Of a stretch of 64,000 bases of DNA, positions 51,801 through 60,813 are shown in pieces. The translations under genes were made by a program, and so were the position numbers. The notes below the pieces were generated by a model. That model saw only the letters and a list, made by a program, of their open reading frames with translations, did no database searches and had not been told where the DNA came from. This DNA is from UMGS882 sp045598975 (lineage in GTDB: Bacteria > Bacillota > Clostridia > Oscillospirales > CAG-382), in contig JAZRVE010000099.1 in assembly GCA_045598975.1 (NCBI GenBank), forward strand, positions 1-64,000, read 5' to 3'. Every line of letters begins with the position of its first letter. Position 1 is the first letter of the stretch.

Positions 51801-52357
51801 GCGTCGGTCTCGGTCAGTTTTTTCTCGGCGTCGTTTTTGCGGTAGCGGTATTTGGAGATGCCGGCGGCTTCCTCGAAAATGTGGCGCCGCTCGTCGCTTT
51901 TCTGTGAGAGCACTTCGGCGATCTTGCCCTGTCCGATAACGGAATAGCCCTCGCGTCCGATACCGGTGTTGAGAAAGAGCTCGTAAATATCTTTTAAGCG
52001 TGACGGCTTTTCGTTGATGCGGTATTCGCTGTCGCCCGAACGGTAGTATTTGCGGGTGACCTTGACTTCTTCCGCATCGTTCGGCAGATCGCCGGCGGCG
52101 TTGTCGATGATGATGGAGACTTCGCAGAAGCCGGTCTGACTGCGTCCCGCGGTGCCGGCGAAAATGACGTCCTCCATTTTGGAGCCGCGCAAGGATTTGG
52201 GGCTCATCTCACCAAGCACCCAGCGGACGGCGTCGGAAATGTTGGATTTTCCGCTTCCGTTAGGGCCTACGACGGCGGTGACGCCGCGCTCGAATTCCAA
52301 TCTCGTTTTGTCGGGGAAGGATTTGAATCCCCTCAGTTCCAGTGCTTTTAAGTACAA
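48803..52357 (-). CDS. smc: Chromosome segregation ATPase SMC
   Basis: This 1184-residue protein has an N-terminal Walker A (VVGPNGSGKSNISDAVRWVL, near 30-49), two long coiled coils (about 170-490 and 670-1020), and a hinge near 500-660 with the glycine motif NAGGSYTGGSAG. A C-terminal signature LLSGGEQAFTAIALYFAI and the Walker B YIFDEIEAALDD complete it. It compacts and segregates DNA with ScpA and ScpB. The start is TTG at 52357 with AAGGACGG ten bases upstream; no ATG fits the alignment. Confidence 0.97.
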   Translation of the reverse strand: MYLKALELRGFKSFPDKTRLEFERGVTAVVGPNGSGKSNISDAVRWVLGEMSPKSLRGSKMEDVIFAGTAGRSQTGFCEVSIIIDNAAGDLPNDAEEVKVTRKYYRSGDSEYRINEKPSRLKDIYELFLNTGIGREGYSVIGQGKIAEVLSQKSDERRHIFEEAAGISKYRYRKNDAEKKLTETDANLLRLTDIIGEVSSRLGPLEKDAENAKKYLVLADRKKELEVSIWLKKIAQSDTKAAELEQKFSDAKASYEEKQHEEELLEAALDGLFNKKQFFAQKAESTRTEIAELEEKKNHYENLRSLSENDISHHSERQNTLKGEIAFLTDTESVRLEKEKRDAEALAAQKEKALTDAKSAAENADAAVEKAENDYRDAEARIEQSSDALRRQNEKVTELKIREAAEKSSEKNETERRAFLSAEIEKATQELEQTYTYHEAALKRKAEAQAEKEQINRDLEEEKNNRQTLVKERDEYLQKKNEYAAAFAADTHRKETLAKMEALMEGYPGSVKAVLNAGELTGICGPVSKRLTVAGEYVTAIETALGASVSHIIVETEADAKAAMRFLKQTNAGRATFLPLTSVSGRPLSEPHIDRNPGFIGIASALVTFDEKYRPIAEYLLGRTIVADNIDSASVIARAYSFRYKVVTLDGQVVNAGGSYTGGSAGFKTGVLSRGADIASLQASIDDILKKTKLLNEKIEENRQAIAESEEFIESFRNDLASADASLYRSENDARLHKEHIDVCSERIKELNGQLDEFDEQKKQQALSALSAALLEAETQAQSLQNAHAELNSLADTAYELLQKAREKQTQCRVTLVSAEKDAENAQTEVQASEKKINETQKRLEALREELTAIENRLSGIAFDIEENKKALDETTALWESKKTELAEYLANATQAESDMTGKRDEQKDLLRDKEVFFELMTRNEAALAGCRAEYDTLNAKLFEEYALTFTAALELHLPEPTSSSASELTSVKAKIRALGPINVGAVDEYKETKERYDFMTGQINDLESAKKSLENVIRHLESDMKKLFEQAVTSINSNFGRVFAELFGGGHADIVITDPENILESGIEINVQPPGKMVKNISLLSGGEQAFTAIALYFAILEVNPAPFYIFDEIEAALDDVNVARFAAYVKRHSDTQFIVITHRRGTMEVADTMYGVTMQEKGVSTFLKVNIDDVEKKTGVKL

Positions 52358-52384
52358 TGTCGGTACCGTCCTTGTTCGGGTAGT

Positions 52385-53434
52385 TTATCGGAAAGAAAGG
52401 GTGTGCGGCGCAACGTCTTTGTCCTCACGGATGCAGACGCGCCGCAGGGGTATGCTGTTTTCTTCGGCAAATGCAAGAAGCTTTTGCCTGTTTTGTCCGC
52501 CGTGCCCGGCGACCTTGGAGGGCTCGCCCGGTGCGCAGAGGACGGTGAGGATGCCGCCGTTTTCCTTGCAGAGCGCACGGATGCGCTCGCCGGCACGGCA
52601 GACCAGATCGTAGTAGTAGGCGCTTTCGACGAGCTCGCCGACGGCGCTGTGATAGTAGGTGGCGTCGGGATAGACGGCGTCGCCTTCCGTGAGCGATTCG
52701 CCGGATTGTAAGCCGATGCGCAGGACGTTTATCCCGTTTTCGAGTAAGATGCGGTAGGCGGGAAGCGTCCGTTTTACGGCGTCCTCCACGGAAAGCGGCG
52801 TATACAGCCCCTCTTTTGCCATGCCGCATAAGGCGGTATCGCGGAACACGACGGTGGGGTAGAGGCGCGCTTCTTTGCAGCCGAAGCGCACGATGTCGCG
52901 TGCCGTCCGCTCTTCCGAAAAGGCGTCCGCGCCCGGCAGACCGATCATCATCTGCCCGCCGAGGGTGAAGCCGAAATCGCGGATGAGCTTGCAGGCACGC
53001 TCGGTGTCGCTTGCGGTGTGCCCGCGCCGGCAGGCGGAAAGGACTTTTTCGTCTGTGCTCTGGATGCCGAGCTCAATGGCGGAAACGCCGCGGTCTTTGA
53101 GGACGGTCAGAACGTCCGTGTCGATGTAGTCGGGGCGGGTGGAAAGGCGGATGGCGCTGACGCGCCCGCTTTTGACGTAGGTGTAGGCCGTGTCGAGAAG
53201 CCGCGTCATGACGGCGCGGTCGATGCCGGTAAACGAGCCGCCGAAGAAGGCGATCTCGATCCCCGTCACGGCGGGGTCGACGGTGGCAAGGGCACGCTCG
53301 ATCGCGGGACGGATGTCCCGGTCGGCGCGGGCGCTTTCACCCGTTATGGTGCGCTGATTGCAGAAAACGCAGGTGTGAGGACAGCCCTCGTGCGGGATAA
53401 ACAGCGGGATGTTGGCGTGTTTGGATTTTTTCAT
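52385..53434 (-). CDS. Radical SAM protein, Elp3-related
   Basis: This 349-residue protein has the radical SAM cluster motif CPHTCVFC near 18-25, followed by EIAFFGGSFTGI near 59-70 and LSTRPDYI near 97-104, all typical of the Elp3/YhcC-like group. The C-terminal part has no acetyltransferase domain, so it is not full Elp3. Genes of this type sit between rnc and smc in several clostridia. Its ATG overlaps the rnc stop. The substrate is not known. Confidence 0.9.
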   Translation of the reverse strand: MKKSKHANIPLFIPHEGCPHTCVFCNQRTITGESARADRDIRPAIERALATVDPAVTGIEIAFFGGSFTGIDRAVMTRLLDTAYTYVKSGRVSAIRLSTRPDYIDTDVLTVLKDRGVSAIELGIQSTDEKVLSACRRGHTASDTERACKLIRDFGFTLGGQMMIGLPGADAFSEERTARDIVRFGCKEARLYPTVVFRDTALCGMAKEGLYTPLSVEDAVKRTLPAYRILLENGINVLRIGLQSGESLTEGDAVYPDATYYHSAVGELVESAYYYDLVCRAGERIRALCKENGGILTVLCAPGEPSKVAGHGGQNRQKLLAFAEENSIPLRRVCIREDKDVAPHTLSFR

Positions 53435-54147
53435 GGCTCCGATACGGCGCCGAATAATAAAAGCGCCTGATGAGCCGCCTGCTGTTCCGCTTCGCGCTTG
53501 GAGGAGCCGGAGCCTTTGCCGATGACGTTGTTGTTGAGGGTGACTTCGACGTCAAAGGTGCGGTTGTGCGAGGGACCGCTTTCGCCGGTGACGGCGTAGG
53601 AGAGGATCTCTCCGCGGGACTGCTGGATGAATTTCTGTAACAGGGTTTTGTAATCCTCGGTGTTGCCGCTTCCGATGAGCCTGTCCGCCGCTTTGACGAT
53701 AAAGGGCAGGATGAACGCCTGCGCTTTTTCGAAGCCGCCGTCGAGATAGATGGCGGCGATGACGGCTTCCGTCGCGTCGGCAAGGATGGATTTGCGCGTT
53801 CTGCCGCCGGAGGTCTCTTCACCGTGTCCGAGCCGCAGATAATCGCCGAGTCCGAGTTCGTTCGCATAGTCGTATAAAGCGTTTTCGCAGACGACGCCGG
53901 CGCGTATCTTGGTCAAGTCCCCTTCGTACAGATGGCGGTTTTCGGTAAAAAGATAGACGCTCGCGATGAGCGATAAGACCGAGTCTCCGAGAAATTCCAG
54001 CCGCTCGTTGCAGGGTGCGTCCTGTTTCTGCGCCTTGCTCTCGTTGGAAAAGGACGAGTGGGTGAGGGCGGTCAGCAAAAGCGTTTTGTTGGTAAAGGTA
54101 TACCCGATCTTCTTTTCAAATTGCGTTAACATGTCGTTGGTTTGCAA
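53431..54147 (-). CDS. rnc: Ribonuclease III
   Basis: This 238-residue enzyme has the RNase III signature ERLEFLGDSVL near 49-59 and the metal-binding ADATEAVIAAIYLD near 125-138. A dsRNA-binding domain (about 165-235) follows. It cuts structured RNAs, including pre-rRNA. The start is probably TTG at 54147, seven bases after GGGAGG; the ATG five codons later is too far from it. The palindrome before pnp is a candidate substrate. Confidence 0.96.
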   Translation of the reverse strand: MQTNDMLTQFEKKIGYTFTNKTLLLTALTHSSFSNESKAQKQDAPCNERLEFLGDSVLSLIASVYLFTENRHLYEGDLTKIRAGVVCENALYDYANELGLGDYLRLGHGEETSGGRTRKSILADATEAVIAAIYLDGGFEKAQAFILPFIVKAADRLIGSGNTEDYKTLLQKFIQQSRGEILSYAVTGESGPSHNRTFDVEVTLNNNVIGKGSGSSKREAEQQAAHQALLLFGAVSEP

Positions 54148-54171
54148 TGGTATTCCTCCCGATGACGTTAT

Positions 54172-55176
54172 TCATGCCCGGGGCTCGGATGCGCACAGAC
54201 GCTCGATCTCGTCGATCATGCCGCTTTGCGCATAGTTCTTCGCCTGATTGATGCAGTAGGCGATGCTGACGGCACCGGCGGTGCCGTGTGCCTTGATGAC
54301 GGGCTTTGCTATGCCTAAAAACGGCGCACCGCCGTATTCGTCGTAGGTCATTTCCTTGGTGAGCGCCTTGATGCTGCCGGCACAAAGGAGCGCACCTGCC
54401 TTGGAGAGGGCGTTGTGATAAAAGACGCGCTTTAAGGTGGATTTGACGAAGAGCCCCGCACCCTCGCATAATTTGAGCACGATGTTGCCGGTAAAGCCGT
54501 CGGCGACCATGACGTCCACTTTCCCCTCGGGGATCTCGCGTCCTTCGATGTTGCCGACGAAGTTGAGGGAGTCGTCCTGTTTGAGGAACTGATAGGTTTC
54601 GCTTTGCAGAGCCGTTCCCTTGTGCTCTTCGGCGCCGTTGTTGATGAGTGCGACCTTGGGAGAGGGAACGCCCATGACTTTTTCCATAAATAAGCTTCCC
54701 ATACGGGCAAACAGCACGAGATTGTCGGGCGTGCAGTCGGTCTGGGCACCGGCATCGGCAAGAAGGGTGGGCGAGCCGAGCGGGATGATGGCGCCGAGCG
54801 CCGGGCGGCGGACGCCCTTGATGCGGCGGATTTTCAGGGTGGCGCCGGTAAGCAGTGCACCGGTGTTGCCGGAGCTGATGAGAGCGTCGCCTTCGCCCGC
54901 TTTGAGAAGGTCGAGCGCGACCGCCATGGAGGAGTGCGCTTTTTCTTCCGTCATGACGTCGCCGGGATGGTCGGTCATGACAAGCTGGGGACCCGGTGCG
55001 TCAACGATCGTCACCGAAGCGGCGTCGAATCCGTTTTTGGCTATCGCCTGCCCGATGACCGCCGTTTCTCCGACTAAAATAACGTCAACGTCATAGCGTT
55101 CTTTTCCGAGAAAAGCGCCTTTGACAAGTTCCTCCGGCGAGTTGTCGCCGCTCATGCAGTCAAGAATGATTTTCAT
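54172..55176 (-). CDS. plsX: Phosphate acyltransferase PlsX
   Basis: This 334-residue protein has the PlsX pattern LDCMSGDNSP near 5-14, SSGNTGALL near 101-109, and VADGFTGNIVLK near 228-239. It makes acyl-phosphate from acyl-ACP for phospholipid synthesis. In many Firmicutes acpP follows plsX before rnc; here rnc comes directly after, so the carrier-protein gene is elsewhere. The start is 25 bases after topA, with AAAGGG eleven bases upstream. Confidence 0.96.
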   Translation of the reverse strand: MKIILDCMSGDNSPEELVKGAFLGKERYDVDVILVGETAVIGQAIAKNGFDAASVTIVDAPGPQLVMTDHPGDVMTEEKAHSSMAVALDLLKAGEGDALISSGNTGALLTGATLKIRRIKGVRRPALGAIIPLGSPTLLADAGAQTDCTPDNLVLFARMGSLFMEKVMGVPSPKVALINNGAEEHKGTALQSETYQFLKQDDSLNFVGNIEGREIPEGKVDVMVADGFTGNIVLKLCEGAGLFVKSTLKRVFYHNALSKAGALLCAGSIKALTKEMTYDEYGGAPFLGIAKPVIKAHGTAGAVSIAYCINQAKNYAQSGMIDEIERLCASEPRA

Positions 55177-55201
55177 GGGATATTAAACCCTTTCTGTTGC
55201 C

Positions 55202-57493
55202 TTATTTGGCTTTTCCCGCCGATTTTTTGCCTTTGGCGGCGGCTGTGTTTCCGTTGTAGGAGCAGGTCTTGTCAAGGCAGACGAATACGTCGTCCTTGCC
55301 TCTCTTTTTGAGAAGCATTTTGCCGCAGACCGGGCATTTTTCGGTGGTAGGCACGTCGCAGGACGTGAATTTGCAATCGGGATACCCGGTACAACTGTAA
55401 AACGTGGTGCGGTTGCGCCCGTGGCGGATGGCGATCTTTTTGCCGCAGAGCGGGCAGAGCGCGTCGATCTCCTTGGTGATGGGCTTGGTGCCGCTGCACT
55501 TGGGATAGGAGGCGCAGGCGTAGAAGGTGCCGTAGCGTCCCCGGCGAATGACCATTTCGCCGCCGCAGATGTCACAGCGGACGTCGTCCGGCGCTTTTTG
55601 AAGCTGTTTCTCGCCGGCGTCCTTTTCGACGGGGTTGCCGTCCTTGTCGAGCGTCTTGGTGTTGCGGCAGGCGGGATAGTTGGGGCAGGCGGCGAATTTG
55701 CCGAAGCGCCCGCTCTTGATGATCATGGTCGCGCCGCATTTCTCGCAGACGATGTCGGTCTCGATGACCGGCAGCTTGTAGTTTTCTTTGTCGATGGTGG
55801 TGTTCGCCACGGCGATCTCTTTTTCGAAATCGTTGTAGAAGGTGCGCAGAACGTCCGTCATTTTTTTGTCGCCGTTTTCGATGTCGTCGAGGGAATCCTC
55901 CATGTTGGCGGTGAAGCCGTAATCGACGATCTCGGCGAAATTGTCGCACATGAGCTTGGTGGTCACTTCTCCGAGAGAGGTCGGTTTGAGCGTCTTGGCA
56001 TCGCGCTCGACGTAGCCGCGCTGTAAGATGGTGGTGATGGTCGGCGCAAAGGTGGACGGACGTCCGATGCCCTTTTCTTCGAGCGCCTTGATGAGCGTGC
56101 CTTCGGAGTAGCGAGCGGGCGGCTGGGTGAAGTGCTGCATGGGCGTGATGTCGGACGCGGAAAGCGACTGCCCGACCTCGACGTTTGGCAGTAAGGTGTC
56201 CTTTTCGTCGGCTTCGTCCGCCTTTTCCTCCGGCTTGTCGTCGTAGAGCGCCATGTAGCCGGCGAAGCGGAGCGTGTAGCCCGAGCTGCGGAACGGCACG
56301 CCGTTCCCTTCGGTGTCGATGGTGACGGTGTCAAGCACGGCGGACGCCATCTGGCTGGCAAGGAAACGGTCCCAGATGAGCTTGTACAGCTTGTACTGGT
56401 CGGCCGTCAGAAACTGCTTGATGTCCTTCGGCGGGTATTTCATGTAGGAAGGACGGATGGCTTCATGCGCGTCCTGCGCCCCGGAACGGGACTTGTAGAC
56501 GCGGCGGGTGTCGGGATAGTATTCGTTGCCGTAGACCTCGCGGATGTACGCTTCGGCGCTGTCGGCGGCGGTGGAGGAAATGTGCAGGGAGTCGGTACGC
56601 ATGTAGGAAATGATACCGTGCGAACCGTCTGAGCCGAGGGAAATACCTTCGTAAAGCTCCTGCGCCGTCTTCATGGTCTTGGAGGATGAGAAACCGAGCC
56701 GACGGTATGCCTCCTGCTGTAAGGTGGAGGTGATGAAGGGCGGCTGGGGATTCTTCAAACGGACTGCTTTTTTGAGATTGGTGACCGAGAAGGTGTGCCC
56801 GTCGATCTTGGCAAGCAGTGCGTCGGTCTTCTGCTTGTCGGAGAGCTCGAATTTGTTTCCGGCGACGTAGGAAGCCTTGAAGGACTTGCCGTCGGGCGTC
56901 ACGAGGGTGGCGTCCACCGTCCAGTATTCCTCCGAGCGAAAGGCGCGGATCTCGTTTTCGCGGTCGACGATGAGGCGCGTTGCCACAGACTGCACACGCC
57001 CGGCGGAAAGACCGCTCTTGATCTTCTTCCATAAAATGGGGCTGACCTGATAACCGACGATGCGGTCGAGAATGCGCCGCGTCTGCTGGGCGTCGACCAA
57101 ATTCATGTTGAGCCCGACGGGATTCTTTACCGCTTTTTTGACGGCGTCCTCCGTCACTTCGTTGAAGCGGATGCGCTTGGCCTTGTTTTCGTCGAGATCG
57201 AGCACCTGCATCAGATGCCACGAAATGGCTTCGCCCTCGCGGTCGGGGTCGGTCGCGAGGTAAACGGTGTCAGCCTTTTTGGCTTCCGCTTTGAGCCCCT
57301 TGATGAGGTCGCCCTTGCCGCGGATGTTGATATACTTGGGCGAAAAGCCGTGCTCGATGTCGATGCCGAGCGCGCTCTTGGGCAGGTCGCGGACGTGTCC
57401 CTGCGAGGCGATGACCTTGTAGTTTTTGCCGAGATAGCTTTTGACGGCCTTGATCTTGTTGGGTGATTCGAGAATGACAAGTTTGTTAGCCAC
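55202..57493 (-). CDS. topA: DNA topoisomerase I (type IA)
   Basis: This 763-residue protein has an N-terminal TOPRIM domain (VILESPNK, then LATDPDREGEAISWH near 76-90). The catalytic tyrosine lies in ISYMRTDSLHIS near 297. Four C-terminal zinc-finger modules (CEKCG, CDICG, CPLCG, CPVCG, from about 585 on) follow. It relaxes negative supercoils. The start is GTG at 57493 following AGGAGGATTTCC. Confidence 0.97.
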   Translation of the reverse strand: MANKLVILESPNKIKAVKSYLGKNYKVIASQGHVRDLPKSALGIDIEHGFSPKYINIRGKGDLIKGLKAEAKKADTVYLATDPDREGEAISWHLMQVLDLDENKAKRIRFNEVTEDAVKKAVKNPVGLNMNLVDAQQTRRILDRIVGYQVSPILWKKIKSGLSAGRVQSVATRLIVDRENEIRAFRSEEYWTVDATLVTPDGKSFKASYVAGNKFELSDKQKTDALLAKIDGHTFSVTNLKKAVRLKNPQPPFITSTLQQEAYRRLGFSSSKTMKTAQELYEGISLGSDGSHGIISYMRTDSLHISSTAADSAEAYIREVYGNEYYPDTRRVYKSRSGAQDAHEAIRPSYMKYPPKDIKQFLTADQYKLYKLIWDRFLASQMASAVLDTVTIDTEGNGVPFRSSGYTLRFAGYMALYDDKPEEKADEADEKDTLLPNVEVGQSLSASDITPMQHFTQPPARYSEGTLIKALEEKGIGRPSTFAPTITTILQRGYVERDAKTLKPTSLGEVTTKLMCDNFAEIVDYGFTANMEDSLDDIENGDKKMTDVLRTFYNDFEKEIAVANTTIDKENYKLPVIETDIVCEKCGATMIIKSGRFGKFAACPNYPACRNTKTLDKDGNPVEKDAGEKQLQKAPDDVRCDICGGEMVIRRGRYGTFYACASYPKCSGTKPITKEIDALCPLCGKKIAIRHGRNRTTFYSCTGYPDCKFTSCDVPTTEKCPVCGKMLLKKRGKDDVFVCLDKTCSYNGNTAAAKGKKSAGKAK

Positions 57494-57542
57494 GGAAATC
57501 CTCCTGATGACCGGTGATCGGTCTGTCTATGTCAAAATTTGT

Positions 57543-58856
57543 TTATGATCTTTCGTAGCGCCCGCCGGGAAGCGAGCGGATAAGCCCGTACACTTCGAGA
57601 AGCGTTAAGGCGGAGAGGGCGTCGTCGGCGCGGATGCCGCCCGACGTGATCTCGTCGAGGGACAGCACGCCGTGCGCGTCGATGAGATCGAAAACGGCGT
57701 TTTCGCACGGAGATAATAAGGAGCGGTCGGGCTGCGCAGAGGACGGGGAAGGCGCCGGAGCCGGCTCTTTCGCGGACACCGGCTTTTCCGACACCCGGTC
57801 GGACGGCTTGCTTCCCGCTTTTTTGCGCGAAGCTTCGCTCATGCGGGTGGTAAAGGGCTTTTTCAGCGTGCGGGACGGTTTTTCGTCCTGCTTCATGTCG
57901 CGGTTGACCGAGAACGCTTCCCTGACGGCGGCGTTGAGCTTGCGCACGGGAAGGGAAGGCGGGGTCCGCGTGAACTGCTCGGGGAACATGGCGGCAAATT
58001 CGCGGATGAGATCGTATTCGTCCGTCAGTACCGCGGCACCGTTTTTGATGAGGGACACAGGTCCTTCGTAGAGCTTGTTTTCGGCACTCCCGGGCACGGC
58101 GAATATCTTTTTGCCCTGTCTGAGGGCGTGAGAAGCGGTGATCATGGCGCCGCTTCCGACGGATGCCTCGAAAATGGCGGTCGCGCAGGCGATGGCGCTG
58201 ATGACGCGGTTGCGCACGGGAAAATGGTTGCCGATCGGCGGTGAAAAGGGCGGAAATTCGGACAGGATCAGCCCGTTGTGGGACAGTCGCACAAATAACT
58301 CCTTGTTCTGCGGCGGGTAGATGCGGTCGATGCCGCACCCGAGCACGCCGATGGCATAGCCGCCGGCGTCGAGACAGCCCGTCACGCAGGCGGTGTCGAT
58401 GCCGAGCGCCAGTCCGCTGATGACGGCACCGCCGCCGTAGGCGGCATTGTACGCGATCTTGTAGGCGTGGCGGAAGCCCGCCTCCGAGCAGGAGCGCGTG
58501 CCGACCATGGCGAATACCGGCAGCTCGTCGAGCTTTTCAAAGCGTCCGCGGTAGTACAGCAGTGCGGGCGGATCGGTGATGGCACGCAGACGGTCGGGAT
58601 AGTACGGCTCGCCGTAGCGGATGAGCCCGATGTGTTCCTTTTCGCAATAGGCAAGACAGCGCTTCGCCTCGTCGAGATCCTTGGCGTCAAGACGTGCGAC
58701 CTCACCGTCGCGAAGTCCGAGTTCGCGCAGGTCGTCTTCGGAAGCGCGATAGACGTTCTCGGCACTCTTGTAATGTTCAAGCAGGGTTTTGACGGAAGCG
58801 CTCCCGGCACCGAGCGTGACGGACAGCCATACGTCGTACAGATAATCGTCAGACAA
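57543..58856 (-). CDS. dprA: DNA processing protein DprA
   Basis: This 437-residue protein has an N-terminal helical domain, the Rossmann-like DprA core (about 85-295; VGTRSCSEAG, SGLALGID, FPVRNRVISA, GSGAMITASHA) and a C-terminal winged helix (about 380-435). A basic, low-complexity linker joins the last two. DprA loads RecA on incoming single-stranded DNA. The start is TTG at 58856 with AAAGGAG eleven bases upstream. The dprA-topA order is common in Firmicutes. Confidence 0.95.
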   Translation of the reverse strand: MSDDYLYDVWLSVTLGAGSASVKTLLEHYKSAENVYRASEDDLRELGLRDGEVARLDAKDLDEAKRCLAYCEKEHIGLIRYGEPYYPDRLRAITDPPALLYYRGRFEKLDELPVFAMVGTRSCSEAGFRHAYKIAYNAAYGGGAVISGLALGIDTACVTGCLDAGGYAIGVLGCGIDRIYPPQNKELFVRLSHNGLILSEFPPFSPPIGNHFPVRNRVISAIACATAIFEASVGSGAMITASHALRQGKKIFAVPGSAENKLYEGPVSLIKNGAAVLTDEYDLIREFAAMFPEQFTRTPPSLPVRKLNAAVREAFSVNRDMKQDEKPSRTLKKPFTTRMSEASRKKAGSKPSDRVSEKPVSAKEPAPAPSPSSAQPDRSLLSPCENAVFDLIDAHGVLSLDEITSGGIRADDALSALTLLEVYGLIRSLPGGRYERS

Positions 58857-58893
58857 CCGAAAATTCTCCTTTCGGAAAAATCATGAGTACAAG

Positions 58894-59694
58894 TCAGATG
58901 AGCGGGCGGCTCTTGCGCATTTCCCAGAGGATGACGGCGGCGGCAGTCGCCGCGTTGAGGCTTTCGGCACCCTCGTTCATGGGAATGTAGACGGTGCCGT
59001 CGCAGGCGCCAAGAACGGCGTCGGAGAGCCCGTGTCCCTCGTTGCCGATGACGACGGCGTCGGTCAGCGAAAAGGGGAAGGTGCCGAGCCGCAAACTTGC
59101 TCTGTCGAGCGCCGCACCGAATACCCGCACGCCGTTTTCACGGATGCGCGTGACGGCGGACGCCGTATCGTCCGTGCGGAACAGACGCATTTTGAAAAGA
59201 CTGCCCATGGCGGCACGGACGCACTTGGGAGAAAACGGATCGGCACAGCCTGCGGAAAACAGCACGTTTTCCACGCCGAAGCCGAAGGCACAGCGCAGGA
59301 TGGCACCGAAATTGGCGGGATTCTGCACGTCTTCGAGAATAAGAAGCGGTGCGTGTCCCGTGTCCGGCGGAAGCGCATCGCCGATCTCCGGTATACCGAA
59401 GCAGGCGAAGATGCCCTGCGGGGCCTGCTCGCACGATAACTTTTCGTATACCTCATCTGTGACGAGATAGGCATCGCCGCACGGCAGATCGCGGGAAGAG
59501 AGACCGTAGGCTCCGACGGCTTTCTGCGTGCAGAACAGCCGTTTGAGGGACAGTCCCGCCGACAGCGCCTCTTCAAAGAGCTTGATGCCCTCGGTAAAGA
59601 AAAGACCTGTCTTTTCACGTTCCTTTTTGTCGGAGAGGCGCGCCGTCCCGGTGACGACAGGATTTTTGCGCGAGGTGATGGGCTCGAAATGCAT
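58894..59694 (-). CDS. SpoU/TrmH-family 2'-O-ribose RNA methyltransferase
   Basis: This protein of about 266 residues has a substrate-binding domain (1-95) and the SPOUT knot with LEDVQNPANFGAILRC near 118-133, VIGNEGHGLSD near 214-224 and IPMNEGAESLNAATAAA near 232-248. It adds a methyl to a ribose in rRNA or tRNA. I prefer the ATG at 59694, 12 bases after AAGGA; the ATG at 59706 touches that site. The exact target nucleotide is unknown. Confidence 0.9.
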   Translation of the reverse strand: MHFEPITSRKNPVVTGTARLSDKKEREKTGLFFTEGIKLFEEALSAGLSLKRLFCTQKAVGAYGLSSRDLPCGDAYLVTDEVYEKLSCEQAPQGIFACFGIPEIGDALPPDTGHAPLLILEDVQNPANFGAILRCAFGFGVENVLFSAGCADPFSPKCVRAAMGSLFKMRLFRTDDTASAVTRIRENGVRVFGAALDRASLRLGTFPFSLTDAVVIGNEGHGLSDAVLGACDGTVYIPMNEGAESLNAATAAAVILWEMRKSRPLI

Positions 59695-60040
59695 CCTTTT
59701 GACCATTCCTTTTTGAGGAAATCTTCCACATATAATCCTACACAGTTATTTCTTATTGTATACCCATTTTTCGCCGAATTCTACAAGAATATTATGAACA
59801 TTTGCAAACATCCGTGAATATACGGAAAACGAATTATGACAGACACGTTAATTTCGACCGTTACCCGGAATTCGTGCGGCGTCATGTCGTCAGACGGCGC
59901 TATATAATAAGGAACAAAAATCAATTCCATTCATATGCGTCTGCGCGGAAAACGGGGAACGGGGCGGAACAGTTAACAATATATTAACAAAAAAGGACGA
60001 CACTTGTGATAAAATGAAGAAAAAGAAAAGAGGTCTGCGT
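59695..60040. other. Divergent non-coding gap with weak promoters
   Basis: The stretch is A+T-rich and holds no convincing gene. On the minus strand CTACAA (59781-59786) and TGTATA (59757-59762) read as TTGTAG and TATACA, 18 bases apart, a possible promoter for the methyltransferase gene. On the plus strand an extended -10 lies at 60007-60015. A TATAAT at 59903-59908 has no good -35 partner. Confidence 0.5.
60007..60015 (+). promoter_or_regulatory. Extended -10 promoter for ispD-ispF
   Basis: TGATAAAAT gives TG, one base, then TAAAAT (60010-60015). The nearest -35-like box (TTAACA, 59984-59989) is 20 bases away, so the extended -10 probably carries the activity. Transcription from here starts after the ATG at 60014 and thus supports the start at 60041. 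Confidence 0.5.
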
Positions 60041-60811
60041 ATGACGTGTATCTGGAAGAACCGATATGCTTCCTTAAAGGAGCCGGAACCGCTGTTCACG
60101 GTGCTCGTGGCGGCGGCGGGAAGCGGACAGCGCATGGGCGGTGTATATAAGCCCCTGCTTGCCGTCGGCGGACGTCCGCTGCTTGCCTATTCGCTCGACG
60201 CTTTGCAGAAAAACGGCTTCGTCAGACAGATCGTCGTCAGTGCGCCGCGCGAAAAGTTCGACGAGATCGAGCAGACGGCACGCGAATGCGGCTGTGATAA
60301 GCTCAAAGCGATCGCCGAGGGCGGTCAGACACGCGCGGAATCGGTCAGAAAAGCGTTTGAAAAAGTCTTTGCCGAGAAAAAGGACATCACGCCGTTCGTA
60401 GCGGTGCATGACGCCGCCCGCCCGCTCATTACGCAGAAAATGCTTGACGACGTGTTTTTTGCCTGTGTGAAGTACGGCGGTGCCGTCGCTTCCACCAAGG
60501 TGCGCGACGCCGTCAAACGGGCGGGACTCGACGGCATGGTGACGGAGGATGTGGACCGCGACGGACTGTATCAGATGCAGACGCCGCAGGCGTTCGACAC
60601 CGACATTTTCCACACGGCGCTTGCCGTGGCGAAGCGCGACGGCAACGATACGGCGGTGGACGACGCGGCGCTCGTCAGAGCGGCGGGCTTCAAGGTCATG
60701 TGCGTGGAAACGGGCTTTGCCAATTTCAAGATCACCTATCCCGAAGACGTGCGGATGGCGGAAGCCCTGCTCGAAGCACGGAAAAACGGATCGTTCGGAA
60801 CGGAGGCGTGA
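60041..60811 (+). CDS. ispD: 2-C-methyl-D-erythritol 4-phosphate cytidylyltransferase
   Basis: This 256-residue protein has the nucleotide loop VLVAAAGSGQRMGG near 21-34, VAVHDAARPLI near 117-127, QTPQAFD near 177 and the C-terminal KITYPEDVRMAE. It adds CMP to methylerythritol phosphate in non-mevalonate isoprenoid synthesis. I choose the ATG at 60041 after AGAGGTCTGCGT. An 18-residue N-terminal extension before the fold is unusual. ispF follows after two bases. Confidence 0.93.
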   Translation: MTCIWKNRYASLKEPEPLFTVLVAAAGSGQRMGGVYKPLLAVGGRPLLAYSLDALQKNGFVRQIVVSAPREKFDEIEQTARECGCDKLKAIAEGGQTRAESVRKAFEKVFAEKKDITPFVAVHDAARPLITQKMLDDVFFACVKYGGAVASTKVRDAVKRAGLDGMVTEDVDRDGLYQMQTPQAFDTDIFHTALAVAKRDGNDTAVDDAALVRAAGFKVMCVETGFANFKITYPEDVRMAEALLEARKNGSFGTEA

Positions 60812-60813
60812 AT

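Noticed and set aside
59802..59987. A 61-codon plus-strand frame in the gap before ispD
   Set aside because: There is no ribosome site, composition is like non-coding DNA, and no recognisable motif is present.
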